Shown: positions 43,071-51,489, counted from the first letter of the stretch. The stretch: 64,000 nt of DNA from JAQBQH01 sp035607415 (GCA_035607415.1 DATNAQ010000096.1:1-64000), one strand, 5' to 3'. Program-made: numbers and translations. The notes: generated by a model not told the origin, from the letters alone.

Positions 43071-43747
43071 CGCGCCGCGTCGCCGTCGGCGCGGTAGCCG
43101 ACGCCGCGCACCGTCTCGATGCGCAGGCGGCAGGCGGGGTGCGCGAGCTTCTGCCGGAGGTTGCTGATGTGCACGTCGACGATGTTGGTGGTGGGCGAAA
43201 ACGAATAGCCGAACACGCGCTCGAGGATCATGGCGCGGCTGACCACCTGCCCGCGATGGCGCAACAAGAGCTCGAGCAGCGCGAACTGCTTTGGCGACAG
43301 CTCGATCGCCTCGTCACCGACGGAGACGCGGTGTACGGCCGGGTCGATGGTCACGCCGCCGGCGGAGAGGACGGTCTCGCGGTGCGGCCCGGCGCGGCGA
43401 TGAATCGCCTGCAGCCGCGCGAGCAGCTCGGCGAAGGCGAACGGCTTGACCAGGTAATCGTCGGCGCCGAGCTGCAGGCCGTGCACGCGATCGGCGACGG
43501 CGTCGCGCGCGGTCAAGAGCAGGATCGGCGTCACGATGCCCTCGGCGCGGGCGCGCGCCAGCGCCGTGAAGCCGTCCATCGCCGGCAGGAGCACGTCGAG
43601 GATGCAGACGTCGAAGCGATCGTCGCGCAGCCGGACGAGCGCGCTCTCGGCGTCGCCGACGCACAGCGGAGCGAAGCCCTCCTCGGTCAGGCCGCGCGCG
43701 AGCATCCGCGAGACCTTGGGATCGTCCTCGACGACCAAGACGCGCAC
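43067..43747 (-). CDS. OmpR-family response regulator
   Basis: 226 residues. Receiver domain with VVEDDPKVSRM, phospho-Asp in CILDVLLPAMDG, LLLTARDA and YLVKPFAFAEL. C-terminal winged helix with LSPKQFALLELLLRHRGQVVSRAMILERVFG and VDVHISNLRQKL, ending RGVGYRAD. It starts with GTG at 43747. The direct-repeat site at 43776-43793, 29 bp upstream, is its likely own binding site. It forms a pair with the sensor kinase encoded after it. Confidence 0.9.
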   Translation of the reverse strand: MRVLVVEDDPKVSRMLARGLTEEGFAPLCVGDAESALVRLRDDRFDVCILDVLLPAMDGFTALARARAEGIVTPILLLTARDAVADRVHGLQLGADDYLVKPFAFAELLARLQAIHRRAGPHRETVLSAGGVTIDPAVHRVSVGDEAIELSPKQFALLELLLRHRGQVVSRAMILERVFGYSFSPTTNIVDVHISNLRQKLAHPACRLRIETVRGVGYRADGDAAR

Positions 43748-43775
43748 GCCGTCATGGTAGCGCTTCTTCGCCGGG

Positions 43776-43793
43776 CTTCACGAACTCTTAATG
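43776..43793. promoter_or_regulatory. OmpR-type direct-repeat site between regulator and sigma factor genes
   Basis: CTTCACGAACTCTTAATG; TTCA at 43777 and TTAA at 43788 repeat with an 11-bp period. It lies between the response regulator (minus) and the ECF sigma gene (plus) and covers a possible ATG at 43791, which speaks against that ATG as a start. Confidence 0.5.
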
Positions 43794-43826
43794 CTGCGGG
43801 CGCCGCGCGCGTGGAACCCTGAGAGG

Positions 43827-44339
43827 GTGACGCTCGAGGAGCTGTATCGCGATCACTTCGGATTCGTCTGCCGCGTCGCCGGGCAGCGGTGCGGCCCCAC
43901 GCTCGACGCCGAGGACGTGGCGCAAGAGGTCTTCCTCGTGGTGGCGCGGCGCCTGCCGACGTTCGACGCCGCGGCGACGTCGCCGACGAGCTGGCTCTAC
44001 GGCATCACGCGCAACCTGGTGCGCCGGCTGCGCCGCAATCAGCGGCTGCGCGAGGCCAAGCACGCGCGCATCGCCTCCACGCAGCCGCTCGGCTACGAGC
44101 CGCTCGATCGCGCGGAGCTGGTCGAGGCGACGCGCGTGGCCAGCGAGATCCTGGCCAAGCTCGCGCCCAAGAAGCGCGAGGTCTTCATCCTCGCCGAGCT
44201 CGAGAGCTACGAGTGCGCGGACATCGGCGCGCTCGTCGGCGCCAAAGAGGAGACCGTCTGGTCGCGCCTGCACTACGCTCGGCGCGAGTTTCGCAGCCGG
44301 CTGGCGCGCTATTCGGTGTGCAACAGCGCCGGCGCGTAG
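43827..44339 (+). CDS. ECF-type RNA polymerase sigma factor
   Basis: 170 residues. Region 2: LYRDHFGFVCRVAGQRCG, LDAEDVAQEVFLVVARRL, TSWLYGITRNLVRRLRR. Region 4: LAPKKREVFILAELESYECADIGALVGAKEETVWSRLHYARREF, as in many myxobacterial ECF factors. Start GTG 43827 gives the family-like beginning VTLEELYRDHFG; the ATG at 43791 lies in the regulator-binding site. No anti-sigma gene follows; its end overlaps a convergent lipoprotein gene by 31 bp. It may be under control of the adjacent two-component pair. Confidence 0.85.
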   Translation: MTLEELYRDHFGFVCRVAGQRCGPTLDAEDVAQEVFLVVARRLPTFDAAATSPTSWLYGITRNLVRRLRRNQRLREAKHARIASTQPLGYEPLDRAELVEATRVASEILAKLAPKKREVFILAELESYECADIGALVGAKEETVWSRLHYARREFRSRLARYSVCNSAGA

Positions 44340-45742
44340 GCGCTCGACGGGATCTCGGCGCCGAGCGCGAACCAGCGGTCGTAGCTGGGCGACGCGCCGA
44401 CGAGCGCGCAGCTGCCGCTCGAGGAGCTGTAGACCATGTCCGGTTGCAGCGCCGCGCCGACGGCAAAGGCGCGCCCCTGGTAGGTCTCCTCGGCCGACGG
44501 CACCGGATCGACGGTGCAGCCGGGAAGGACCGAGAGCGCCATCATCGGCGCCGTGCAAACGGCGTCGGCGTAGAAGATGCCGTCGATGGGGCCGGCGCCG
44601 GGGAGGCAGCGGCGCGCGCCGTCGGCGGCGAGGCCGATGAAGCAGTCGACGCCGCGCGCGTTGTCGTGCAGCTCGCCGCGCGCGGTGATGGCGACGCTGC
44701 CGTCGGGCGGCCCGTCGAAGCGCTGCACGATCCGCCCCGTGCCGACGTCGACGACGGACGCGGCGGGGAAGGCGTCGTCGGGCAAGAGGTCGCCCATCTG
44801 CACGTAGAGCTCGGCGGGCGCGCTCGGATCGGGCGGGCTGGCCACGCAGGAGCCGTCGCCGGCGAGCGCGTGCAGATCGGCGGCGGCCACCGACGCGCCC
44901 GCCTGGTGCAGCCGCAGCGTGAACTGCTGGCAGGCGTCGCCGGGCACGAACTCGAAGACGGTAGTGATGGGGCAGAGCGCGTTGTGCGCGTCCTTGATGC
45001 CGGTCGGCACGCTGCAGCCGGCGTCGGCGTAGAAGGTGCCCGGCGTGCCCGGCGCGCCCTGCCCGTAGTTGTAGGCGAGGTGCACCGGCCACCAGCGCGA
45101 GCTGCCGTCGCCGGCCAGGACGCTGCGCGTCCATTCGCCGCTGGTCGGATCGTTGCCGAACATGGTGACGCTCGCGCCGTCGTCGGCGGCGAGGACGACG
45201 GTGCCGACCGCGTCCGACACCGGCTCGACCATCGGCGTGGCGTGCACGAAGCGGTCGAGCGGGATCTCGTCGCCGATGCGGCGCAGGACGATCTTGGCGT
45301 CGGGCGGGTTCTGCACGCAGCTGCCGTCGGACTTGATGTAGTACCCCTCGGGACCCGGCACCATGTCGCCGAGGGCGCGCACCGTCGGCGGCCCGGCGCA
45401 GGCGTCGTCGGGATCGGTGACGAGGACGTCGGGCGAGGCGCGCCCGGCGGCGACGTGCGGGATCTCGACGACCTCCTCGGTGCAGCCGGAATCGGCGAAC
45501 CAGCCGTCGAGGAGCGCGCTTTGCGGCAGGCAGGCGGCGCCGTCGGGGAGCAGCTGGAAGGAGCACTCCTCGTCGCGCGCGGTGTCGTAGAAGGCGCGCA
45601 AGACGCGCGTGCCGTCGAGATCGTCGTAGCGCGCGGCCAGACGCGTGCCGTTGGCGAATCCCGGCGCTTGGACGTGCGACCGCGACGAGCACGCCGACAC
45701 GGCGACGAACAAACCGACGAGGCATAGCCGGCGGCCACGCAT
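44309..45742 (-). CDS. Large putative lipoprotein with Cys-pair repeats
   Basis: 477 residues. Lipobox VSAC (VGLFVAVSACSSRS). The mature part shows some five or six loose repeats with a DGxxCxxxP or ADAGCSVPTGI core, separated by strands such as PDMVYSSSSG and TMFGNDPTSGEW. It is probably an extracellular, disulfide-rich protein. GAAGG lies 6 nt before the ATG. It is convergent with the ECF sigma gene, with a 31-bp overlap. No family is recognised. Confidence 0.65.
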   Translation of the reverse strand: MRGRRLCLVGLFVAVSACSSRSHVQAPGFANGTRLAARYDDLDGTRVLRAFYDTARDEECSFQLLPDGAACLPQSALLDGWFADSGCTEEVVEIPHVAAGRASPDVLVTDPDDACAGPPTVRALGDMVPGPEGYYIKSDGSCVQNPPDAKIVLRRIGDEIPLDRFVHATPMVEPVSDAVGTVVLAADDGASVTMFGNDPTSGEWTRSVLAGDGSSRWWPVHLAYNYGQGAPGTPGTFYADAGCSVPTGIKDAHNALCPITTVFEFVPGDACQQFTLRLHQAGASVAAADLHALAGDGSCVASPPDPSAPAELYVQMGDLLPDDAFPAASVVDVGTGRIVQRFDGPPDGSVAITARGELHDNARGVDCFIGLAADGARRCLPGAGPIDGIFYADAVCTAPMMALSVLPGCTVDPVPSAEETYQGRAFAVGAALQPDMVYSSSSGSCALVGASPSYDRWFALGAEIPSSAYAPALLHTE

Positions 45743-45792
45743 GCTACGCCTTCAGGGTATCACGCCGCCGGCTGCATCCGCGCGCGGGCGCG

Positions 45793-46353
45793 TTAGCTCC
45801 CCGGCGGCGCGTCGCGGCGCAGGCGCGTGAGCGCGAGCCACATCATCAGCTCCCACGCGCCGAAGACGCCGAGGAGCAGGATGACGACGATGACGGCGGC
45901 GAGACCGGCGAAGGCGATCGGGTAGCCGCCGACGAAGCCGGCGCCGCTGGCGAGCAGCGCCATATAGCAGACGAGCGGCAGCACCACGCCCGACATCCAG
46001 TCGGACAGCTCGATGTCCTGGTAGCGCGCGTGCGCCTCGCGCATGCGGCGGTACACGCGCACCAGCGCCAGCGAGCGCATCAGCGGCACGATGAGCAGCG
46101 CGGCGGCGATCGGCAGCGCGCTCGTCACCGGGCTCACCATCACGGCGGCGGTGAACAGCACCGTCACGAAGTGGGCGAACGGCGGATCGAGCCAGGCGCG
46201 CGCCGACGGCGACGCCTCGGCGGTCATGAGGCTGGCGCCGAAGGTGACGGCGACGAACATGAGGCCGATGAGCGTGGCCGCCGCCGTCCCGACGAGGAGA
46301 TAGAAGTTCTGCCAGGTCGCGGCGGTGGCGGCGAAGGCGGGCATGGGCGTCAT
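45793..46353 (-). CDS. Four-helix integral membrane protein
   Basis: 186 residues with hydrophobic helices at about 17-40 (YLLVGTAAATLIGLMFVAV), 62-90, 120-142 and 147-172, and short basic cytosolic loops (VRVYRRMREAHARY). No family or motif is recognised. The ATG at 46353 lies exactly 6 nt after a -10-like TACGAT on its strand, so the transcript may be leaderless. It is divergent from the larger membrane protein gene at 46409. Confidence 0.65.
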   Translation of the reverse strand: MTPMPAFAATAATWQNFYLLVGTAAATLIGLMFVAVTFGASLMTAEASPSARAWLDPPFAHFVTVLFTAAVMVSPVTSALPIAAALLIVPLMRSLALVRVYRRMREAHARYQDIELSDWMSGVVLPLVCYMALLASGAGFVGGYPIAFAGLAAVIVVILLLGVFGAWELMMWLALTRLRRDAPPGS

Positions 46354-46359
46354 GCGGCG

Positions 46360-46365
46360 ATCGTA
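46360..46365 (-). promoter_or_regulatory. -10-like box 6 nt before the four-helix protein
   Basis: TACGAT on the minus strand, 4 of 6 to TATAAT, then 6 nt, then ATG. No clear -35. Confidence 0.3.
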
Positions 46366-46396
46366 TCAGCCCGGGTAAGAAACGGCGCGGCCGCCG

Positions 46397-46402
46397 TAGA
46401 AT
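46397..46402 (+). promoter_or_regulatory. -10 box TAGAAT 6 nt before the 439-aa membrane protein
   Basis: TAGAAT, 5 of 6 to consensus, exactly 6 nt before the ATG at 46409. Leaderless transcript likely. Confidence 0.4.
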
Positions 46403-46408
46403 CAGCCC

Positions 46409-47728
46409 ATGGGAGCGCGCACCGCCCGCATCGGATTCACCAGCTACGCCGCCACGCTGCTCGCGCTCGTGGGCGTCGGGTTCTGGAATTCGGTTCTGAT
46501 GGGCCGGCTCGGGCACGACGCTGGCCGCGGGCTCGACTGGCAATTCAAGATCCTCGGCGGCGTCTACCTCGGGCTCGAGGTGCTCGGGATCGTGGCGCTC
46601 GTGCTCATGACGCGCGTACCGGTGGCGACGCGCGCGCGGCGCCTCTTGATCGCGGCGGCGAGCGTGGCCGGCGGCGCGCTCGTGGTCGGGCTCGTCGAGC
46701 GCGTGCTGGTCGACACGCACCTCGTGTCCTACGAGCGCATGGAGACGATGTTGCGCATCGTCAACGTCGTGGCCGCGGCGGCGTACACGGCCAGCGAGTC
46801 GCTGCTGGCCGTGGCGGCGATGCGCATCGCGCGGGCGGCGCGGCAAGAGCGCGTGCGGATCGGGGCGATCGTCGCGCTCGTCGTGCGCGCGGCCGTGTTC
46901 GTCGTTCAGCTCGTGCCGGCGCGTCTCGACGGGCTCGTGTGGGCGCATCGCGCCAGCGATCTATTGTTCGCCGGGCTGTGCGCGGCGCTGGCGGTGATCG
47001 TGGTGCGCGTCGACGAGCCGGCGGCGGCGCGCGTGCCCGACGGCGGCGACGGTCGGCTCGCGGCGGCGTGGCGCGCGCCTGCCGACGGCATTTCGATCTA
47101 TCTCGGCGCCGCCGCCGCGCGCGTGGCGTGCGCGATCATGAGCTGGCTGGTCATGCTCGGCGCGCAGAGCGCCAAAGGCGTCGGCGACCTGCGCGACGTG
47201 CGCGCGCAGCTCCTCGTGGTGGCGACGCTGTCGGCGATGGCCACGATCGTGATGCTGCTGGGGCTGTGGCGCATCACGGCGGCGCCGGTGGAGTCGCGCG
47301 CGTCGGGACCGGCGGTCGTGGCGCTGGCGCTGGCGGTGCTCGGCTTCGGGCTCGACCTGTGGGGCACGTGGGTGACGGCCGAGGCGCTCGACGGCAGCGT
47401 GTCGGCGGCGTTCTTCGCGATGGATTCGTTGCCGATCATCGGCGGGATCGCGGCGCTCCTCGGCATCGGCGCGGCGATCGCGCTCTTGACCGCGCTCGGC
47501 CACCTGGCGACGGCGCTCGGCCTGGCCGACGTCGCGGGGCGGGCGCGCGGCGCCATCGGCTGGGTGCTCGGCACCGGCGCGCTGTTCGGCGTCGCGGCGG
47601 CGTTGTCGCGCATGGCGGAGCTGATGCTGGTGGTGGCGCTCCTGGCGCTGCCGCTGGCGATCGCGGCGCTGGTGCAGTTCCTCCGCGTCGCCTTCGCCGT
47701 CGGGCGCGACATCCGCGCGCGGCTTTAG
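46409..47728 (+). CDS. Multi-pass integral membrane protein, unknown function
   Basis: 439 residues with about ten hydrophobic segments, among them residues 10-30 (SYAATLLALVGVGFWNSVL), 50-67, 82-100, 115-135, 150-165, 180-195 and four more in the second half. The polar loops are short and there is no catalytic motif to see. It is not a recognised transporter family. A short tandem duplication lies across its stop codon (47726-47766). It is convergent with the DUF2378-like gene. Confidence 0.65.
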   Translation: MGARTARIGFTSYAATLLALVGVGFWNSVLMGRLGHDAGRGLDWQFKILGGVYLGLEVLGIVALVLMTRVPVATRARRLLIAAASVAGGALVVGLVERVLVDTHLVSYERMETMLRIVNVVAAAAYTASESLLAVAAMRIARAARQERVRIGAIVALVVRAAVFVVQLVPARLDGLVWAHRASDLLFAGLCAALAVIVVRVDEPAAARVPDGGDGRLAAAWRAPADGISIYLGAAAARVACAIMSWLVMLGAQSAKGVGDLRDVRAQLLVVATLSAMATIVMLLGLWRITAAPVESRASGPAVVALALAVLGFGLDLWGTWVTAEALDGSVSAAFFAMDSLPIIGGIAALLGIGAAIALLTALGHLATALGLADVAGRARGAIGWVLGTGALFGVAAALSRMAELMLVVALLALPLAIAALVQFLRVAFAVGRDIRARL

Positions 47729-47766
47729 CGCGTCGCTAGCGGCTCTAGCGCATCGCCGAGCGGCTC
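47726..47766. repeat. Imperfect 20/21-bp tandem duplication across a stop codon
   Basis: TAGCGCGTCGCTAGCGGCTC (47726-47745) followed by TAGCGCATCGCCGAGCGGCTC (47746-47766). The first TAG is the stop of the membrane protein gene. The second copy reaches the stop of the convergent gene. Confidence 0.6.
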
Positions 47767-48343
47767 AGCGTCCCGGCTCGCGGTAGTGCGGCGGCTCCCA
47801 GCTCAGCGCCAGGAGCGTGCGCGCGTCGCCGGCCCACGCGCGCTCTTTGAACTTGGCGGTCACGTTGCTCGCGCCGGCGAGCTCGAGCTGCCGCTCGAAG
47901 AAGCCCATCGTCTGGAACGACGCCGCCTCCTCGGCGCGCGCGCCCATGCCGTAGGCGATCACCACCTCGGCTTCGTCGTCGAGCAGCATGCTGATCTCGA
48001 GCGCGGGGAAGTCGAAGAAGGTCGCGCGCAGCACGCGAAAGCGCTGCAGCGTCTCGACCGGATCGCCCGCCACCACCAGCTCCGGCCGCTGCGCCGACTG
48101 CTGATCGACGGAGAAGCGCCCCCACATGCGCACCGCCTGCAGGTCGTTGTTGGCGACGTTGGTGAGGATGGCGTTGCCGAAGCGCTCGAACGTCTCCATC
48201 GGATACCAGCCCGGGGGATCGATGCGCACGCCGAGAAACGGCAGATCCTCGGGCGCCAGCTGCGCGCTCCAGTCGAAGGTCTTGTTGCCGCGGATCATGC
48301 GCGCGTATTCGGCGAACAAGACCCCCTTGACCCGACGACTCAA
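47765..48343 (-). CDS. Second DUF2378/TIGR02265-like protein
   Basis: 192 residues. Like its paralog at 7179-7736 it begins with a V-K-G (SRRVKGVLFAEYARMIRGN), has a P-P-G-W-Y-P segment (RIDPPGWYPMETFERFG) and a late Cys-free strand pair ending LLALSWE. No membrane helix or known active site. TTG at 48343 is the most likely start: AAGG stands just before it and the V-K-G element is then included; an ATG at 48286 would lose it. The function is unknown. Confidence 0.55.
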   Translation of the reverse strand: MSRRVKGVLFAEYARMIRGNKTFDWSAQLAPEDLPFLGVRIDPPGWYPMETFERFGNAILTNVANNDLQAVRMWGRFSVDQQSAQRPELVVAGDPVETLQRFRVLRATFFDFPALEISMLLDDEAEVVIAYGMGARAEEAASFQTMGFFERQLELAGASNVTAKFKERAWAGDARTLLALSWEPPHYREPGR

Positions 48344-48378
48344 GCCTTGACGATAGCACGCCGCCGTTGGGCAGGTGA

Positions 48379-48406
48379 TTGCCGTCGGAGCTCGACCATC
48401 TATACT
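48379..48406 (+). promoter_or_regulatory. Leaderless promoter of the phytanoyl-CoA dioxygenase-like gene
   Basis: TTGCCG (48379-48384), a 16-bp spacer, TATACT (48401-48406), then 6 nt, then the GTG start at 48413. Transcription should begin at the GTG itself. Confidence 0.5.
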
Positions 48407-48412
48407 CCCGTC

Positions 48413-49192
48413 GTGCTCGCCGTCGATCCCGCTGCGCTGCCGCTCGCCGACCTGCTCGCCGCCTTCGCGCGCGACGGCTACGCGCGCCTCGGCTGCGTCG
48501 TCTCCGACGAGGGGCTGGCGGCGCTCGGCACGCGCGTCGACGATCTCATGAGCGCGCGCGTGCGCCACGACGGCATGTTCTTCCAGCACGACTCGCCCAC
48601 GGGCCGTTACGAAGACCTCACCTTCGGCGCCGGCTGGCAGGGACCGTCGAGCGACTACCGCAAGATCGAGAAGCTCGAGCTCGATCCCGTGTTCCGCGCC
48701 TACATCGGCAACGGCGTGCACGAGCGCATCGCGCGCGCGCTCATCGACGGGCCGATCGCGCTCTATCGCGCCGTCCTCTTCACCAAGAGCGCGCGCGGCG
48801 GCACCGCGCTGCCGTGGCATCAGGACGGCGGCGTCTTCTGGGGCGTGGCGCCGGCGCCGTTCCTGCAGATCTGGACGGCGATCGACGACTGCCCCGTCGG
48901 TGGCGGCTGCCTCGAGGTGCTGCCCGGCAGCCATCGCGGCGGCTTGGCGACGCCGCAAGGAGGCGTCATCACCGACGAGGCGCTGCGCGCCGCCGACGCC
49001 GAGACGCGCGCCGTGCCGCTCGAGGCGCGCGCCGGCGAGTCGATCCTCGTGCACAACCACTTGTGGCACCGCTCGCGGCGCAGCGCGAGCGGCCGGCGGC
49101 GCAGCGCGCTCTCGGTCTGCCTGATGACCGCCTCCGCGCGCTGCCTGCGCACCCGGCGCGCGCCGCGCCGGTTCGTACGCGTCTTCGAGTAA
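48413..49192 (+). CDS. Phytanoyl-CoA dioxygenase (PhyH)-like Fe(II)/2-oxoglutarate enzyme
   Basis: 259 residues. The facial triad is visible: H-x-D in LPWHQDGGVFW and the distal His in ILVHNHLWHRS, followed by an Arg for 2-oxoglutarate; GGGCLEVLPGSHRGG between them is typical for the family. The N-terminal helix FARDGYARLGCVV also fits. PhyH-like enzymes hydroxylate small molecules; the substrate here is open. GTG start at 48413, placed by the promoter and the domain limit. It is divergent from the DUF2378-like gene and followed by nitronate monooxygenase 9 bp after its stop. Confidence 0.82.
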   Translation: MLAVDPAALPLADLLAAFARDGYARLGCVVSDEGLAALGTRVDDLMSARVRHDGMFFQHDSPTGRYEDLTFGAGWQGPSSDYRKIEKLELDPVFRAYIGNGVHERIARALIDGPIALYRAVLFTKSARGGTALPWHQDGGVFWGVAPAPFLQIWTAIDDCPVGGGCLEVLPGSHRGGLATPQGGVITDEALRAADAETRAVPLEARAGESILVHNHLWHRSRRSASGRRRSALSVCLMTASARCLRTRRAPRRFVRVFE

Positions 49193-49201
49193 GCTGCCGC
49201 C

Positions 49202-50251
49202 ATGACCACGAGCGGCGCGACCGATGTGCAGCGGCTCCTCGGCGTGGCGCTGCCGATCATCCAGGCGCCGATGGCGGGCGGGCCCGACACGCCCGCGCTG
49301 GCGGCGGCGGTGTCGAACGCCGGCGGCCTCGGATCGCTCGGTTGCGCCTATCTGACGCCGGAGAAGATCGACGCCGTCGTCGCCGACGTGCGCCAACGGA
49401 CGGAGCGGCCGTTCGCGCTCAACCTGTTCATCCGCGCCGACGAGCCCGACGACGCCGCGGCGCGCGAGCGCGTGCTGCCGCCGCTCGGCGACTTCCGGCG
49501 CGAGCTCGGCCTGCCCGCCGAGCCGGGCCTGGCGCCGCCGCCGCCGCCGTTCGAGGCGCAGCTCGAGGCGGTGCTGCGCGCGCGCCCGCGCGTCTTCAGC
49601 TTCACCTTCGGCGCGCCCACGCGCGAGGTGGTCGCCGCGCTGCAACAGGAGCGCATCGTCGTCGTCGGAACCGCCACCAGCGTCGACGAGGCGGAGGCGC
49701 TCGCGGCGCTCGGCGTCGACGCCGTCTGCGCGCAGGGCGCCGAGGCGGGCGGCCATCGCGGCACCTTCCTCGGCCGCTTCGAGGACGCGCTCGTCGGCAC
49801 CATGGCGCTGGTGCCGCAGCTGGTGGCGCGCGTGCGCGTGCCGGTGATCGCCGCCGGCGGCATCATGGACGGCGGCGCCATTCGCGCCGCGCTCGCGCTC
49901 GGGGCGGCGGCGGTGCAGCTCGGCACCGCCTTTCTGGTCTGCCCCGAGGCGGGCACCGCGGCGCCGCACCGCGAGGCGCTGGCGTCCGCGCGCCGGACCG
50001 TGGTGACGCGCGCGTTCAGCGGACGCGCCGCGCGCGGGATCCGCAACCGCTTCTCCGACGCGTTCGAGCGGCTGGAGGCGGCGCCGTTTCCGCAGCAGCA
50101 GCGGTTGACGGCGGAGCTGCGCGCGGCGGCGGTGGCGGCGGGGCGCACCGACCTCATGCAGATGTGGGCCGGTCAGGCGGCGCCGCTGGTGCGCGCGATG
50201 CCGGCCGCCGCGCTCGTCGAGACGCTGGCGCGCGAGGCCGGCCTGGCCTGA
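49202..50251 (+). CDS. Nitronate monooxygenase (2-nitropropane dioxygenase family)
   Basis: 349 residues, FMN-dependent TIM barrel. Motifs: N-terminal PIIQAPMAGG, SNAGGLGSLG, the family-typical CAQGAEAGGHRG with the catalytic His, VIAAGGIMDGG and AVQLGTAF. It oxidises toxic alkyl nitronates such as propionate-3-nitronate. It comes 9 bp after the dioxygenase gene and 53 bp before the truncated haemoglobin gene, a set that would suit nitro or oxygen chemistry. A weak TAAGCT lies 6 nt before its ATG. Confidence 0.85.
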   Translation: MTTSGATDVQRLLGVALPIIQAPMAGGPDTPALAAAVSNAGGLGSLGCAYLTPEKIDAVVADVRQRTERPFALNLFIRADEPDDAAARERVLPPLGDFRRELGLPAEPGLAPPPPPFEAQLEAVLRARPRVFSFTFGAPTREVVAALQQERIVVVGTATSVDEAEALAALGVDAVCAQGAEAGGHRGTFLGRFEDALVGTMALVPQLVARVRVPVIAAGGIMDGGAIRAALALGAAAVQLGTAFLVCPEAGTAAPHREALASARRTVVTRAFSGRAARGIRNRFSDAFERLEAAPFPQQQRLTAELRAAAVAAGRTDLMQMWAGQAAPLVRAMPAAALVETLAREAGLA

Positions 50252-50258
50252 TCGGGAC

Positions 50259-50273
50259 GGCGGCCGCGCCGCC
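50259..50273 (+). terminator. GC hairpin after the nitronate monooxygenase gene
   Basis: GGCGGC (50259-50264), loop CGC, GCCGCC (50268-50273), 8 bp after the stop codon. No T-run. Confidence 0.25.
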
Positions 50274-50292
50274 GCCCCGCTTCGCCAGCAGC

Positions 50293-50298
50293 TATACT
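50293..50298 (+). promoter_or_regulatory. -10 box TATACT 6 nt before the truncated haemoglobin start
   Basis: TATACT, then 6 nt, then GTG at 50305; the same hexamer and distance as at 48401/48413. No clear -35. Confidence 0.4.
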
Positions 50299-50304
50299 TC
50301 CGGC

Positions 50305-50688
50305 GTGGATCGCAGCCAGCTCTTTGCGCACATCGGCGGCGAGCCGGCCGTGCGCCGTCTCGTCGACACCTTCTACGATCTGATGGATCGCCTGCCCGAG
50401 GCGCGCGGCGTGCGCGCGCTGCATCCGCCGTCGCTCGACGGGTCACGCGACAAGCTCCACTGGTTCCTCGTGGGCTGGATGGGAGGGCCGCCGCTGTACA
50501 TCTCGCGCTTCGGGCATCCTCGTCTGCGCGCGCGGCACCTGCCGTTCGCCATCGGCGAAGCCGAGCGTGACGGCTGGCTGCGCTGCATGAACGAGGCGCT
50601 CGCCAGCTGCGTCGCCGATGCCGAGGCGCGCGCGGTACTGCAAGAGGCGCTGGCCGGCCTGGCCGATCACATGCGCAATCAATCCTGA
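50305..50688 (+). CDS. Group II truncated haemoglobin
   Basis: 127 residues with the group II pattern: FAHIGGEPAVRRLVDTFYDLM, RDKLHWFLVGWMGGPPLY, then FGHPRLRARHLPFAIGEAERDGWLRCMNEAL. The proximal His lies in ARHLPF and the group-typical Trp in DGWLRCM. Such proteins bind O2 or NO and handle oxidative or nitrosative stress. The start GTG is placed by the -10 box 6 nt in front; no ribosome binding site is seen. Confidence 0.85.
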   Translation: MDRSQLFAHIGGEPAVRRLVDTFYDLMDRLPEARGVRALHPPSLDGSRDKLHWFLVGWMGGPPLYISRFGHPRLRARHLPFAIGEAERDGWLRCMNEALASCVADAEARAVLQEALAGLADHMRNQS

Positions 50689-50781
50689 CGGGCGCCCCCC
50701 GTAGGCGCGGTCGCGGATCGCCGTGCGCGTCGCGCGCGGGTGGCAGGGCGCATGCAGCACTTGGCCTGCCAGGAGGTCATC

Positions 50782-51489
50782 ATGCAGAGAATTCAGCGAG
50801 CCGTATCCACGGGGATCGGGTTGTTGACGTTTCTAGCGGTGGGCGTGGCGTGGGCACAACAGCCGTCGACGCGCGACACCGGCAATCAGCCGTCGACGGG
50901 CACCGAGCAGCCAATGCCGCGCGACACCGGCAATCAGCCGTCGACCGGCAACCAGCCGTCGACCGGCGCACAGCAGCCATCCGCCGGCATGCCGTCGAGC
51001 ACCGTCGGCCAGGTGATGAGCGCCACGGCCACCGTCCAGAGCGTCGACATGAAGAAGCATGACGTGCAGCTCAAGGATGCCCAGGGCAACGAGTTCACCA
51101 TCAACGTGCCCGAGGACGTCACGCGCCTCGACAACGTCAAGAAGGGCGACAAGGTCACCGTGACCTACAAGGAGTCGCTGGCGTTGGCGCTCAAGAAGGG
51201 CGGATCGTTGACGCCGAGCGAGACCCAGATGGCCGCGCGCAAGGCGGGCAACCTGCCGGGCGGCGCCATGGGCCGGCAGATCACCGCGAGCGTCAGGGTC
51301 GTCAAGGTCGACCCCGAGGCGAACAAGATCACCGTCAAGAACAACGAGGGCAAGACCGACACGATCAACGTCAGCGACCCGCAGCTGCAGTCGCAGATGA
51401 AGGAGATCAAGCCGGGTGACCGCATCCAGGCCAGCTACACCGAAGCAGTGGCCATGTCGGTGACGCCGAAGAACAAAGAAATGCCGTAA
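50782..51489 (+). CDS. Exported protein with Pro/Thr/Gln repeats and beta domains
   Basis: 235 residues. Signal peptide (TGIGLLTFLAVGVAWAQQ) with cleavage after AWA. Residues about 28-70 consist of short repeats of the type DTGNQPSTG, which read as a flexible linker. Two similar beta-rich parts follow (ATATVQSVDMKKHDVQLKDA and SVRVVKVDPEANKITVKNN), each about 60 residues and ending in a G-D-K/R-V-x-V-T/A-Y turn, so an internal duplication is likely. GGAGG lies 7 nt before the ATG. The function is unknown; it is probably periplasmic. Confidence 0.7.
   Translation: MQRIQRAVSTGIGLLTFLAVGVAWAQQPSTRDTGNQPSTGTEQPMPRDTGNQPSTGNQPSTGAQQPSAGMPSSTVGQVMSATATVQSVDMKKHDVQLKDAQGNEFTINVPEDVTRLDNVKKGDKVTVTYKESLALALKKGGSLTPSETQMAARKAGNLPGGAMGRQITASVRVVKVDPEANKITVKNNEGKTDTINVSDPQLQSQMKEIKPGDRIQASYTEAVAMSVTPKNKEMP

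Noticed and set aside
43791..43826. N-terminal extension of the ECF sigma factor from ATG 43791
   Set aside because: The ATG is part of the OmpR-type repeat and the extra 12 residues do not resemble sigma factors.
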